From Pedobacter cryoconitis (GTDB taxonomy: Bacteria; Bacteroidota; Bacteroidia; Sphingobacteriales; Sphingobacteriaceae): a stretch of 64,000 bases of DNA. Location: positions 5,886,540 through 5,950,539 of the forward strand of contig NZ_CP014504.1 in NCBI RefSeq assembly GCF_001590605.1, in the 5' to 3' direction. Position numbers and translations under genes: made by a program. Positions 42,716-50,790 of this stretch are shown in pieces; positions within the stretch are counted from its first letter, which is position 1; each line of letters starts with the position of its first letter. Below the pieces are notes generated by a model. It was given only the letters and a program-made list of their open reading frames with translations, was not told where the DNA came from and made no database searches.

Positions 42716-43906
42716 ATGTATAAAACACTGCAACCTGTTCTTCAACAGGAATTAGAACAAATAGAAAAAGACGGGTTATACAAACGGGAAAGAGTAATCA
42801 TCACACCTCAGGGAGCTGATATCAAAGTAAGTACTGGTCAGGAAGTGGTGAATTTTTGCGCTAATAACTACCTGGGATTGTCTTCAGATCCAAGAGTAAC
42901 TGCTGCTGCGAAAGCTGCAATTGATAAATATGGTTATGGAATGTCTTCTGTCCGTTTTATCTGTGGAACTCAGGATGTACATAAAGAATTAGAACAAAAA
43001 CTATCTGAATTCTTAGGTACCGAAGATACTATACTATATGCAGCAGCTTTTGATGCCAATGGAGGAGTGTTTGAACCTTTGTTTAACGATCAGGATGCAA
43101 TTATCTCTGACGAACTGAACCATGCCTCTATCATTGACGGTGTGCGTTTATGTAAAGCAAAACGTTTCCGTTATAAACACAGTGATATGGCAGACCTGGA
43201 AGAGCAGTTAAAAGCAGCAGCTTCCTGCCGTCACCGTATTATTGTTACAGACGGTGCATTCTCTATGGATGGTACTATTGCACAATTAGATAAGATCTGT
43301 GATTTAGCTGATAAATATGAAGCGCTTGTGATGATTGATGAATCTCACTGTTCCGGATTTATGGGTAAAACAGGAAGAGGGACTCATGAACACTGCGGTG
43401 TAATCGATAGAATAGATATTATTACAGGTACTTTAGGTAAAGCACTAGGCGGTGCTTCCGGAGGTTTTACAGCGGGGAAAAAAGAAATTATTGATATGCT
43501 TCGTCAGCGTTCAAGACCATATTTATTCTCTAATACACTGGCTCCTGCAATTGCAGGTGCTTCAGTTGCGGTATTGGATCTGTTAAATGAAAGTACAGCA
43601 CTAAGAGATAAATTAGAGCACAATACACTTTATTTCCGTCAGAAAATGACAGCAGCAGGGTTTGATATCAAAGAAGGTATTCACCCAATTGTGCCAGTGA
43701 TGCTATACGATGCTAAACTAGCACAAGAATTTGCGGCAAAAATGCTGGAAGAAGGCATTTATGTAATCGGATTCTACTATCCTGTTGTTCCTCAGGGTAA
43801 AGCGCGTATCAGAGTACAGCTTTCTGCCGGACATGAACAACACCATTTAGACAAAGCAATTGCAGCTTTTATTAAAGTAGGTAAAGAATTGAAAGTAATC
43901 TCTTAG
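42716..43906 (+). CDS. kbl: Glycine C-acetyltransferase (2-amino-3-ketobutyrate CoA ligase)
   Basis: This 396-residue PLP enzyme cleaves 2-amino-3-oxobutanoate with CoA to glycine and acetyl-CoA, the second step of threonine breakdown. The start is YKTLQPVLQQELEQIEKDGL, then VVNFCANNYLGLSSDPRV. The substrate site is FICGTQDVHKELEQKLSEFLG, and the PLP lysine lies in IITGTLGKALGGASGG. The threonine dehydrogenase partner is not adjacent. A strong terminator follows. Confidence 0.93.
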   Translation: MYKTLQPVLQQELEQIEKDGLYKRERVIITPQGADIKVSTGQEVVNFCANNYLGLSSDPRVTAAAKAAIDKYGYGMSSVRFICGTQDVHKELEQKLSEFLGTEDTILYAAAFDANGGVFEPLFNDQDAIISDELNHASIIDGVRLCKAKRFRYKHSDMADLEEQLKAAASCRHRIIVTDGAFSMDGTIAQLDKICDLADKYEALVMIDESHCSGFMGKTGRGTHEHCGVIDRIDIITGTLGKALGGASGGFTAGKKEIIDMLRQRSRPYLFSNTLAPAIAGASVAVLDLLNESTALRDKLEHNTLYFRQKMTAAGFDIKEGIHPIVPVMLYDAKLAQEFAAKMLEEGIYVIGFYYPVVPQGKARIRVQLSAGHEQHHLDKAIAAFIKVGKELKVIS

Positions 43907-43932
43907 GCTATTCTATATAAACTAAAGACCAG

Positions 43933-43970
43933 CCGCCATTTCTGTTCAGGGAATGGCGGTTTCTTGTTTT
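43933..43970 (+). terminator. Terminator of kbl
   Basis: CCGCCATT and AATGGCGG pair around an 11-base loop, followed by TTTCTTGTTTT. Confidence 0.8.
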
Positions 43971-44024
43971 AACGTCAAAAATAATTCGCATTTGCCGGTT
44001 ATTAAGATATTAATGAAATAGCTG

Positions 44025-44032
44025 TATATTTG
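44025..44032 (+). promoter_or_regulatory. Minus-7 box 5 bases before pheS
   Basis: TATATTTG matches TAnnTTTG and ends 5 bases ahead of the ATG at 44038. The pheS mRNA is probably leaderless. Confidence 0.45.
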
Positions 44033-44037
44033 GCATT

Positions 44038-45075
44038 ATGTTGCAAGCTAAGATTACAGAATATACTACGGAAATAAATGCTTTTTCTACGGAAAATGCT
44101 GACGAATTAGAACAGTTCAGAATAAAATTCCTTGGAACTAAAGGAATTATAAAAGATATTTTTGATGAATTTAAGGCTGTATCTCCTGAAGAAAAGAGAA
44201 CGCTTGGAAAGGTACTAAACGAGTTCAAACAACTTGCAGAAGCAAAATATCAGACACTTAAAGAACAAGACGCTACAGAACTGACCAGAAAAGATGCTGG
44301 TCTGGATTTGACACTTCCTGGTGCAGGCTTTGAGGTAGGTGCCCGTCACCCGCTGGCTTTAGTCAGAAGAGAGATTGTTGACATTTTCAGCAGACTTGGA
44401 TTTGTTGTGGCAGAAGGGCCTGAAATAGAAGATGACTGGCATAACTTTTCTGCCTTAAACTTTCCTGAAGAACACCCGGCAAGAGATATGCAGGATACCT
44501 TTTTTATCAAAAAAGGCGGAGCGCATGGAGATATCGCCTTAAGAACACATACTTCTTCTGTACAGGTAAGAATGATGGAAGCTGGGAAACCGCCTTTCAG
44601 AGCTTTAATGCCAGGACGTGTTTACCGTAATGAAGCAATCTCTGCAAGAGCACATTGTTTTTTCCACCAGGTAGAAGGACTGTATGTAGATGAGAATGTA
44701 TCATTCGCAGATTTAAAGCAAACCTTGTTCTATTTTGTACAGGAACTATACGGTGAAGGTACTAAAGTACGTTTCCGTCCTTCTTATTTCCCATTCACAG
44801 AACCTTCTGCAGAGATGGATATTTCTTGTACCATTTGTAAAGGGGCAGGTTGTCAATTGTGCAAATATAGCGGCTGGGTAGAAATATTGGGTTGTGGTAT
44901 GGTAGATCCGAATGTATTGGAAAACTGTGGTATTGACAGTAAAAAATATAGCGGTTTCGCATTTGGTATGGGTATCGAACGTATTGCGAACTTAAAATTT
45001 GAGATCAAAGACTTACGCCTATTCTCAGAAAACGATCAGCGTTTCCTGAAACAATTTAAAACTTCGTTGATTTAA
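44038..45075 (+). CDS. pheS: Phenylalanyl-tRNA synthetase alpha subunit
   Basis: This 345-residue class II synthetase subunit starts with a coiled-coil that binds tRNA (about 1-85), followed by the catalytic core: HPLALVRREIVDIFSRLGF, EIEDDWHNFSALNFPEEHPARDMQDTF, RTHTSSVQVRMM, PGRVYRNEAI and FRPSYFPFTEPSAEMDI. An insert with two CxxC pairs (CTICKGAGCQLC) sits near residue 265. The end GFAFGMGIERIANLKF is motif 3. pheT is not adjacent. Confidence 0.95.
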   Translation: MLQAKITEYTTEINAFSTENADELEQFRIKFLGTKGIIKDIFDEFKAVSPEEKRTLGKVLNEFKQLAEAKYQTLKEQDATELTRKDAGLDLTLPGAGFEVGARHPLALVRREIVDIFSRLGFVVAEGPEIEDDWHNFSALNFPEEHPARDMQDTFFIKKGGAHGDIALRTHTSSVQVRMMEAGKPPFRALMPGRVYRNEAISARAHCFFHQVEGLYVDENVSFADLKQTLFYFVQELYGEGTKVRFRPSYFPFTEPSAEMDISCTICKGAGCQLCKYSGWVEILGCGMVDPNVLENCGIDSKKYSGFAFGMGIERIANLKFEIKDLRLFSENDQRFLKQFKTSLI

Positions 45076-45083
45076 ACCCATCT

Positions 45084-45509
45084 ATGAGCAAAATTGCAGG
45101 CCTTCTTTTCGTGTTTTTTTTATTTTCCGCGTGTGGGAAACAAACGAATATGATACCTAATGCAGGTGTTGATATTATCGGGTTTTTTAACCCCGCACAA
45201 TTATCAGATCTGAAAGCGAAAGGCGCAATTTTAATTAATGGTGGGGTTGCAGGGGTGATTATTGCCTATAATGTGAGTCTGGATGGTAGTGGGGGATACA
45301 GCTACAAAGCTTATGACCGTTGCAGCACCGTAAACCCGGAAAACAGGTGTGCGGTGACTATAGAAAACCCATACAATGTAGTTGACCCATGTTCAGGGGC
45401 GAAATACTCACTGATAGATGGTACCCCAACAAAAGCACCAGCTAAAACTGCATTGAGAACATATAATATAACCATTTCAGGAAATAACAGTTACCGAGTC
45501 ACTAATTGA
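45084..45509 (+). CDS. Degenerate Rieske-fold-like lipoprotein
   Basis: This 141-residue lipoprotein (LFVFFLFSACGKQ) follows the pattern of a Rieske fold in order: a Cys-bearing loop (YDRCSTVNPENRC), then VVDPCSGAKYSLIDGTPTKAPAKTAL and LRTYNITISGN. In a working Rieske protein Cys-x-His pairs hold a 2Fe-2S cluster. Here the histidines are missing, so no cluster is expected. Such proteins are known in Bacteroidota but their role is unclear. It starts 8 bases after pheS and its stop overlaps the next start, so the three genes are an operon. Confidence 0.6.
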   Translation: MSKIAGLLFVFFLFSACGKQTNMIPNAGVDIIGFFNPAQLSDLKAKGAILINGGVAGVIIAYNVSLDGSGGYSYKAYDRCSTVNPENRCAVTIENPYNVVDPCSGAKYSLIDGTPTKAPAKTALRTYNITISGNNSYRVTN

Positions 45510-46084
45510 TGGAACCAGAAAAAATTAAAGAGAGCATCATTAGAGCTGCCAAAGAACTATTCAGGAAATACGGGTATCACAAGACCAGTGTAAATGAGAT
45601 TGCAAAAAAGGCGAGAATCGCCAAAGCAACCATTTATAAATATTTTGAAAGCAAGGAACAAGTATTAGATGCTATTCTGATGGATTATCTTGACCTTAAT
45701 TTGCATGAAATATTAAAAAACAAAGCCCAGTTTGTTGATGAAGAAGAACACCTGAAAGCATTGGTCATGAAAACCTGCAGGCTCACCTATACCGTTTGCA
45801 ACGAATTTATAGGGTGGGACTTTGTCAGGGAAAATGCCAATTCACAAGAATTCCTCAAACACCTTTCAGACCAATTGGAATCGCTACTGCTTTCCGCTTA
45901 CCTTGGCCTGGACCATTTCAAAAATAATCCATCCAGAAGAGAAGGACTTGCATTTTTATTGAAAGCAAGTAAAAGTATTGTCTTCTCTTTCGCCTTTACC
46001 TCTGTAAGTGACTCAGATGTTCGTAAGAACTTTGTCAGCTTCCAAAAAGAAATGCTGCCCTTTCTGGTTAAAGCAGCACTTTAG
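45509..46084 (+). CDS. TetR/AcrR family regulator
   Basis: This 191-residue protein begins MEPEKIKESIIRAAKELFRKYGYHKTS with the helix-turn-helix VNEIAKKARIAKATIYKYFESKEQV. Its start codon shares a base with the stop of the lipoprotein gene. The ligand domain is helical and unassigned. A palindrome-like site (TATACC/GGTATA) at 46128-46151 lies just downstream and could be its operator for a gene further right. An efflux partner is not seen nearby. Confidence 0.88.
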   Translation: MEPEKIKESIIRAAKELFRKYGYHKTSVNEIAKKARIAKATIYKYFESKEQVLDAILMDYLDLNLHEILKNKAQFVDEEEHLKALVMKTCRLTYTVCNEFIGWDFVRENANSQEFLKHLSDQLESLLLSAYLGLDHFKNNPSRREGLAFLLKASKSIVFSFAFTSVSDSDVRKNFVSFQKEMLPFLVKAAL

Positions 46085-46127
46085 AGCCAGCGTATAAATT
46101 GTTTATAATTTGTTAATATCAAACTAG

Positions 46128-46151
46128 TATACCAATTTGGTTTTCGGTATA
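46128..46151. promoter_or_regulatory. Possible TetR operator
   Basis: TATACC and GGTATA are arms 12 bases apart, and the odd-centred palindrome ACCAATTTGGT overlaps the left arm. The site lies after the TetR gene and before a 38-codon ORF. Confidence 0.35.
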
Positions 46152-46186
46152 TAAACCTCTATATTTACTTTGTAACGTCATTTATA

Positions 46187-46303
46187 ATGAGCAAAGAGGT
46201 TTTAGAGATTTCGATCCTGGTAGAAGAGAAATTTGATGTCAGCTTTAACCTTGACGGAGGCCTTTTGGGGATTATCCTGAAGGTTTTCGGAATTGGGAGC
46301 TGA
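46187..46303 (+). CDS. Possible 38-aa remnant or small protein
   Basis: ATG at 46187 opens 38 codons (MSKEVLEISILVEEKFDVSF, then NLDGGLLGIILKVFGIGS). It follows the operator-like site but its sequence is not recognised. It may be the truncated start of a lost gene. The rest of 46085-46450 shows no gene. Confidence 0.25.
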   Translation: MSKEVLEISILVEEKFDVSFNLDGGLLGIILKVFGIGS

Positions 46304-46435
46304 CCAGTCAATTTCACCACACTGATGGGTATAAGTATATCCAGATAAAATCCTTGTGCCCTGATTATCCGTTGTAATTTTATCATCTTACTATTCAGGA
46401 AGCTAAAAAAAATAGGAACTGTTAAATACAAGTTT

Positions 46436-46443
46436 TAGCTTTG
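46436..46443 (+). promoter_or_regulatory. Minus-7 box 7 bases before rlmD
   Basis: TAGCTTTG matches TAnnTTTG and ends 7 bases ahead of the ATG at 46451, pointing to a leaderless mRNA. Confidence 0.45.
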
Positions 46444-46450
46444 CAGCAGA

Positions 46451-47866
46451 ATGAGTAGAAATAGAAAAGCTGGAACGGTTACAATCCTGCCCAATTTAAG
46501 TATAATTGATATTGCTGAAGAAGGCAAAGGAGTAGCCAAAGCAGATGAATTAGTTGTGTTTGTAGATAAAGCCGTACCAGGTGATATCGTTGATGTCAAA
46601 ATCGTAAAAAAGAAAAAGAATTTTGCAGAAGCAGTAATTGAAACACTGCATACCGCTTCAGACATGCGGACAGATCCGTTCTGTGAACATTTTGGTACTT
46701 GTGGAGGCTGCAAATGGCAGCACATGCAATATGACGCACAACTGCACTTTAAACAAAAGAATGTTGAAGCAGCACTACAGCGTCTTGCAAAAGTAGATAC
46801 TTCTTCAATGGAGCCGATTTTAGGTTCTGCTGAAAACAAATACTACCGTAATAAACTAGAATATACTTTTTCCAACAAACGCTGGTTAAACGCCCAGGAT
46901 ATGACCGATCGCGAAGATCTGGAAATGAATGCACTCGGTTTCCACGTTCCCTTGCGTTTTGATAAAATTCTTGACATTCAGCATTGCTATCTGCAGGCAG
47001 AACCATCAAACAAGCTAAGAAATGAGGTAAGAGCCTATGCACTTAAAAATGAATTGAGCTTTTACGACCTGCGTAACCACGAAGGAAGCCTGAGAAACCT
47101 GATCATCCGTACCTCTTCTACAGGAGAAGTCATGGTTGTAGTTGTTTTTGCTTATGCAGAACCAGCGCAGGTGAACGGATTAATGGAGCACCTTAAAGTT
47201 AGTTTTCCTGAAATAACTTCCTTGCTTTACATCCTTAACCAAAAAAAGAACGATACTATATTTGATCAGGATGTGATCACCTATGCAGGAAGAGACTATA
47301 TCTTTGAAGAAATGAACGGGCTTAAATTTAAGATCGGGGCAAAATCATTTTATCAGACCAACTCACTTCAAGCACACGAACTTTATAAAATCACTAAAGA
47401 ATTCGCAGGCTTTAAAGGCGATGAATTGGTATACGACCTTTATACAGGGGCAGGGACCATCGCTAACTTTATCGCAGGCAGCGTAAAACAAGTTATCGGA
47501 GTAGAATACGTTCCCACAGCTATAGAAGATGCTAAATTCAACTCAGAATTGAATGGCATCGAAAACACTGTTTTCTATGCTGGTGACATGAAAGATATCC
47601 TGACCACAGACTTTATTGCAGCGCACGGTAAACCAGATGTTGTAATTACTGACCCGCCACGCGCAGGAATGCATACCGATGTAGTTGAAAGATTATTAGA
47701 AATGGAAGCAGAGAAAATTGTTTATGTAAGCTGTAATGCAGCCACACAGGCAAGAGATCTGGCTTTATTGAAAGAGAAATATGAAGTAAGCCGTATTAAA
47801 CCGGTTGACATGTTTCCGCATACACAGCACGTAGAAAACGTTGTTTTATTAAATCTAATCAAATAA
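46451..47866 (+). CDS. rlmD: 23S rRNA (uracil-C5)-methyltransferase RlmD type
   Basis: This 471-residue enzyme has an N-terminal TRAM domain (IIDIAEEGKGVAKADELVVF, PGDIVDVKI), a 4Fe-4S cluster region (CEHFGTCGGCKWQHMQYDAQ), and a C-terminal AdoMet domain: KSFYQTNSLQAHELY, YDLYTGAGTIANFIA, TDPPRAGMH and the catalytic cysteine in VYVSCNAATQARDL. It methylates uridine at C5 in 23S rRNA (or is a close TrmA/RlmCD relative). The following 132-aa gene starts 10 bases later. Confidence 0.9.
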   Translation: MSRNRKAGTVTILPNLSIIDIAEEGKGVAKADELVVFVDKAVPGDIVDVKIVKKKKNFAEAVIETLHTASDMRTDPFCEHFGTCGGCKWQHMQYDAQLHFKQKNVEAALQRLAKVDTSSMEPILGSAENKYYRNKLEYTFSNKRWLNAQDMTDREDLEMNALGFHVPLRFDKILDIQHCYLQAEPSNKLRNEVRAYALKNELSFYDLRNHEGSLRNLIIRTSSTGEVMVVVVFAYAEPAQVNGLMEHLKVSFPEITSLLYILNQKKNDTIFDQDVITYAGRDYIFEEMNGLKFKIGAKSFYQTNSLQAHELYKITKEFAGFKGDELVYDLYTGAGTIANFIAGSVKQVIGVEYVPTAIEDAKFNSELNGIENTVFYAGDMKDILTTDFIAAHGKPDVVITDPPRAGMHTDVVERLLEMEAEKIVYVSCNAATQARDLALLKEKYEVSRIKPVDMFPHTQHVENVVLLNLIK

Positions 47867-47876
47867 ATTAGCACAG

Positions 47877-48275
47877 ATGGATATAGAAGAGTTATTGCCT
47901 CAACAGCCTGAAGAAGGGAAAACTGAAAAAAAGGTAAGCCCATTGGTTAGCCTGGAAAAAGATCTGGAACTTTATGCAGAGTCTATCAGAGAAATTGCGT
48001 TGGAGATTATTGCTGAAGGAGTATCTCAGAATCCGATATTTGTTGCACACCAGCATACAGTATCCATAGGGGAGATGATTTTAAACAAAGAAGAACTGAA
48101 TACCAATTGGAATATTCAAGCTTCGATGGTAGAAGAATTTATTGAAAAAGGGATTATCAAACCTGAGCTTAAAGAACTTTTCCTGAAGAATTATAAAAAA
48201 CCAGAAGACTTTATGTGTGTATTTGTAATTGTTCCAGAAGGGGCCAATTTCATATTCTACCCTTATAAAAAGTAA
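47877..48275 (+). CDS. Conserved-looking 132-aa protein after rlmD
   Basis: This 132-residue soluble protein has an acidic N-terminus (MDIEELLPQQPEEGKTEKKV), a helical centre (LEKDLELYAESIREIALEII) and a beta-rich end (FMCVFVIVPEGANFIFYPYK). No family is recognised. It is co-oriented with rlmD at a 10-base gap and is followed by a strong terminator, so it is probably the last gene of that operon. Confidence 0.7.
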   Translation: MDIEELLPQQPEEGKTEKKVSPLVSLEKDLELYAESIREIALEIIAEGVSQNPIFVAHQHTVSIGEMILNKEELNTNWNIQASMVEEFIEKGIIKPELKELFLKNYKKPEDFMCVFVIVPEGANFIFYPYKK

Positions 48276-48280
48276 TAAAA

Positions 48281-48312
48281 AACCCCTGACCAATGGCAAT
48301 AGGTCAGGGGTT
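48281..48312. terminator. Bidirectional terminator
   Basis: AACCCCTGACC and GGTCAGGGGTT form a perfect 11-bp stem with A- and T-runs on the two sides. It serves both convergent genes. Confidence 0.85.
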
Positions 48313-48333
48313 TTGCTTTTAAAAACTCAAAAA

Positions 48334-49047
48334 TTAATTTATCCTGTTCACATTGCCACTTCTGGAAGAGTTGTTTTTTAAACTTGCCCCTCCTTTATAA
48401 TTGATACTACCACCACTGCTTGAAGTAGTTTCCAATGCTTTTGACACATTGATTTCAATATCTCCACCAGAACTGGCCGCCGCATTTGCATAGTCAGTTT
48501 TTAGTTCTAAAGCGCTCACATTAGCGCCAGAACTTGCTTTAACATCCAGATTGGACGCTGTTCCGGAAAAAGAAGAGGATGCCCCGCTGCTTGATTTTAT
48601 CTGAAGATCCTTACAAACGATACTCGCAGACATACTCGCACCAGAAGAAACCTTCGCATCTAAAGCATCAGTCTTTAAAGTATTTTCAGTCTTTAAAGAA
48701 CTTCCACTGCTTGCAGCTATACTATTCAACTTTTTATAAGTAATATACACCTTAGCGCTTTTATTTTTCAAAAACCTTGAACCCTGATTATCTTTCCAGC
48801 TCACTCTTACATTTCCTCCGTTATTTTCGATCACGACTTCATCGATAAAATTACTACTGGCTACGATTTTAGCAGATTCTGTATTGCCCTGTGTAATAAA
48901 TAAATCAATTCCTGCATGGACACTTACCCCGGAAACATTATTTAAGGCTACGTTTTTAGTATTTTGAGCCTTTAAAGTAAACGCACTGAATGTAGCAGTG
49001 ATCAGTAAAAGCAATGTTGATTTGAGTAAAAAATTCGATTTCATCAT
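48334..49047 (-). CDS. DUF2807 (head GIN domain) secreted protein
   Basis: This 237-residue protein has a signal peptide (LLKSTLLLLITATFSAFTLKA ending near AQ) and a DUF2807 beta-solenoid: VSGVSVHAGIDLFITQGN, then repeated Ser-Ser-Gly turns (SGSSLKTENTL, SSGASMSASI, SSGASSSFSGTA, SSGANVSAL, SSGGDIEINV, SSGGSINYKG). Such auto-transporter-adhesin-like head domains are abundant in Bacteroidota and face the periplasm or surface. Function is unknown. Confidence 0.88.
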   Translation of the reverse strand: MMKSNFLLKSTLLLLITATFSAFTLKAQNTKNVALNNVSGVSVHAGIDLFITQGNTESAKIVASSNFIDEVVIENNGGNVRVSWKDNQGSRFLKNKSAKVYITYKKLNSIAASSGSSLKTENTLKTDALDAKVSSGASMSASIVCKDLQIKSSSGASSSFSGTASNLDVKASSGANVSALELKTDYANAAASSGGDIEINVSKALETTSSSGGSINYKGGASLKNNSSRSGNVNRIN

Positions 49048-49178
49048 CTTGGTTTTATTAGTTTATCTAAATTAGACACACAGACCTCATAAACGTTGCA
49101 TTATTTTGAAATTATTTTTCTGATATTTGGTTGAGCTAATAAATCCTTCTTTTTATCCCATAAACAATCACAATTTAG

Positions 49179-49688
49179 ATGGCCGATTCACAATTACTTA
49201 TTCTAGATAAAAAACAAATTCAACAGAAAATTAACCGTATGGCTTATCAAATCCTGGAGGATAATTTAAATGAGAAGGAAATCGTACTTGCAGGCATATG
49301 GGACAGAGGATATAAACTTGCACTGAGACTGAAAACAGTTTTACAGGAAATCTCTGACCTGACTGTAACTATGCTTAGGATTGATCTGGAAAAAGAGAAC
49401 AGTTGCCTCAAAGCAACCACAGACGTGGAACCAGCTAAAGTGAAAAATAAAGTGATCATTCTTGTTGACGATGTATTGAACAGTGGTAAAACCCTTGCTT
49501 ATGGCTTTGGTGTATTCCTGAATACTCCGCATAAAAAGATCCGCACCGTTGTACTGGTGGACAGAAGTCATAAAATATACCCGGTAGCAACCGATTTCGT
49601 AGGTCTGCAGATGGCCACTGTATTAAAAGAGCATGTAGATGTCGTTCTTGACGTAGCAGGGCAGGAGGATGGTGTTTATTTAAGCTAA
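49179..49688 (+). CDS. PyrR-like phosphoribosyltransferase-domain protein
   Basis: This 169-residue protein has the PRPP-binding loop VILVDDVLNSGKTLAYG, an N-terminal LAGIWDRGYKLALRL and a later VVLVDRSHKIYPVATDFVGL, as in PyrR/uracil phosphoribosyltransferases. PyrR binds pyr mRNA or makes UMP; in Bacteroidota this family is uncharacterised to me. The next gene begins 1 base after its stop, so the two are co-translated. No pyrimidine genes are nearby. Confidence 0.8.
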   Translation: MADSQLLILDKKQIQQKINRMAYQILEDNLNEKEIVLAGIWDRGYKLALRLKTVLQEISDLTVTMLRIDLEKENSCLKATTDVEPAKVKNKVIILVDDVLNSGKTLAYGFGVFLNTPHKKIRTVVLVDRSHKIYPVATDFVGLQMATVLKEHVDVVLDVAGQEDGVYLS

Positions 49689-49689
49689 T

Positions 49690-50730
49690 ATGCTTATTCT
49701 TACCTTAATCTATGTCATTCTTATCTTTCTTGTCCTTCGGTTCTCCGTAACTGTGTTTAATTTCCTGTCTAACCCTAAATTGGGAGTTTACGGCAGGCAC
49801 TTCGATAACAAAGTTTCCATACTCATTGAAGCTACACCCGATACAGCAGTTTTACTGGAACTGCTCCAAACCATCCAATTACAAGACTATGACGCTATAG
49901 AAGTAATTATCCAGTGCAATGAAAATGCAGCACAATCAGCAGAGCTGACTAATTTCTGTGCAGCCGACCGTCGTTTTAACCTCAGTAAACAGAAAACCGG
50001 TGCAGTGGAAGATGAAGCAACCGGTGAATATTTTCTGTTTTTAGGTACCCATACTATTATTTGTGATGGATTGATCAATAGCCTGATCTATCGAACCAAG
50101 GTTTTTAACCTCACACTTCTAAATATCATTCCTACGCAATCCATCAGTGGATTCTTCAATTATTGTTTGCTGCCGTTAAATAATTTTGTACTCCTGAATT
50201 TAATCCCACTACGGCTCATCCGTCTTTTTTCCAGTCCTGTCTTTTCTGCAGGAACAAACCAATGTATGTTCTTTGATGCCGCTACCTATAAAAAATACGA
50301 ATGGCACCGCCGGATGAAAGGAGAGATACCCGAAGCCCTTGAAATCGTTAAAGCCGTTAAACAAGAAAAATTTAAAGCGGAAACTCTGGTCGGAAATAAA
50401 CTGATTTATAGCTACGTGTCTGAATACCAAAACGATTTAATTCAAAAAACCGGTCAGCGTTTGTTAAGGAACTTTGGGAACAATAGCTTTGTGGCCCTTT
50501 TATACCTGTTATTAATTATAGGAGGCCCACTTTATATCCTCGCTGATTATGATTACAGGTTATTTATTCTTCCGGTAGGACTCATTTTTCTGAGCAGGAT
50601 TATGATTTCTTTCCTATCCGGACAAAACGCTGTCTGGAACATTTTGCTTCATCCCGTTCAAATGTTTTTCCTGGTCATCTCTTTACTGCAGGCAATTTTG
50701 GTCAGGATCTTTCTGCCGCGCAAAAAATAA
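49690..50730 (+). CDS. GT2-like membrane protein, catalytic site degenerate
   Basis: This 346-residue protein has an N-terminal membrane helix (ILTLIYVILIFLVLRFSVTVF), a Rossmann-like region in the place of a family 2 glycosyltransferase (DNKVSILIEATPDTAVLLEL, TGEYFLFLGTHTIICDGLI), and three or four C-terminal helices (SFVALLYLLLIIGGPLYIL, FILPVGLIFLSRIMI). The usual DxD metal site is not visible: the corresponding spot reads FLGTHT. It may be a degenerate or unusual carotenoid/lipid glycosyltransferase relative. It is coupled to the phosphoribosyltransferase gene. Confidence 0.65.
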   Translation: MLILTLIYVILIFLVLRFSVTVFNFLSNPKLGVYGRHFDNKVSILIEATPDTAVLLELLQTIQLQDYDAIEVIIQCNENAAQSAELTNFCAADRRFNLSKQKTGAVEDEATGEYFLFLGTHTIICDGLINSLIYRTKVFNLTLLNIIPTQSISGFFNYCLLPLNNFVLLNLIPLRLIRLFSSPVFSAGTNQCMFFDAATYKKYEWHRRMKGEIPEALEIVKAVKQEKFKAETLVGNKLIYSYVSEYQNDLIQKTGQRLLRNFGNNSFVALLYLLLIIGGPLYILADYDYRLFILPVGLIFLSRIMISFLSGQNAVWNILLHPVQMFFLVISLLQAILVRIFLPRKK

Positions 50731-50758
50731 CTAGTATGGATATGAAACTCTTTTTGCG

Positions 50759-50766
50759 TAATTTTG
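50759..50766 (+). promoter_or_regulatory. Minus-7 box of ispH
   Basis: TAATTTTG matches TAnnTTTG, 24 bases before the ATG at 50791. It supports that start over the TTG at 50776. Confidence 0.45.
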
Positions 50767-50790
50767 TAGTATCAATTGAAAATAAAGAAT

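Noticed and set aside
46165..46431. 88-codon minus-strand frame between TetR and rlmD
   Set aside because: It has no family match, a biased composition and no promoter. The operator-like site and rightward small frame are a better reading of the region.
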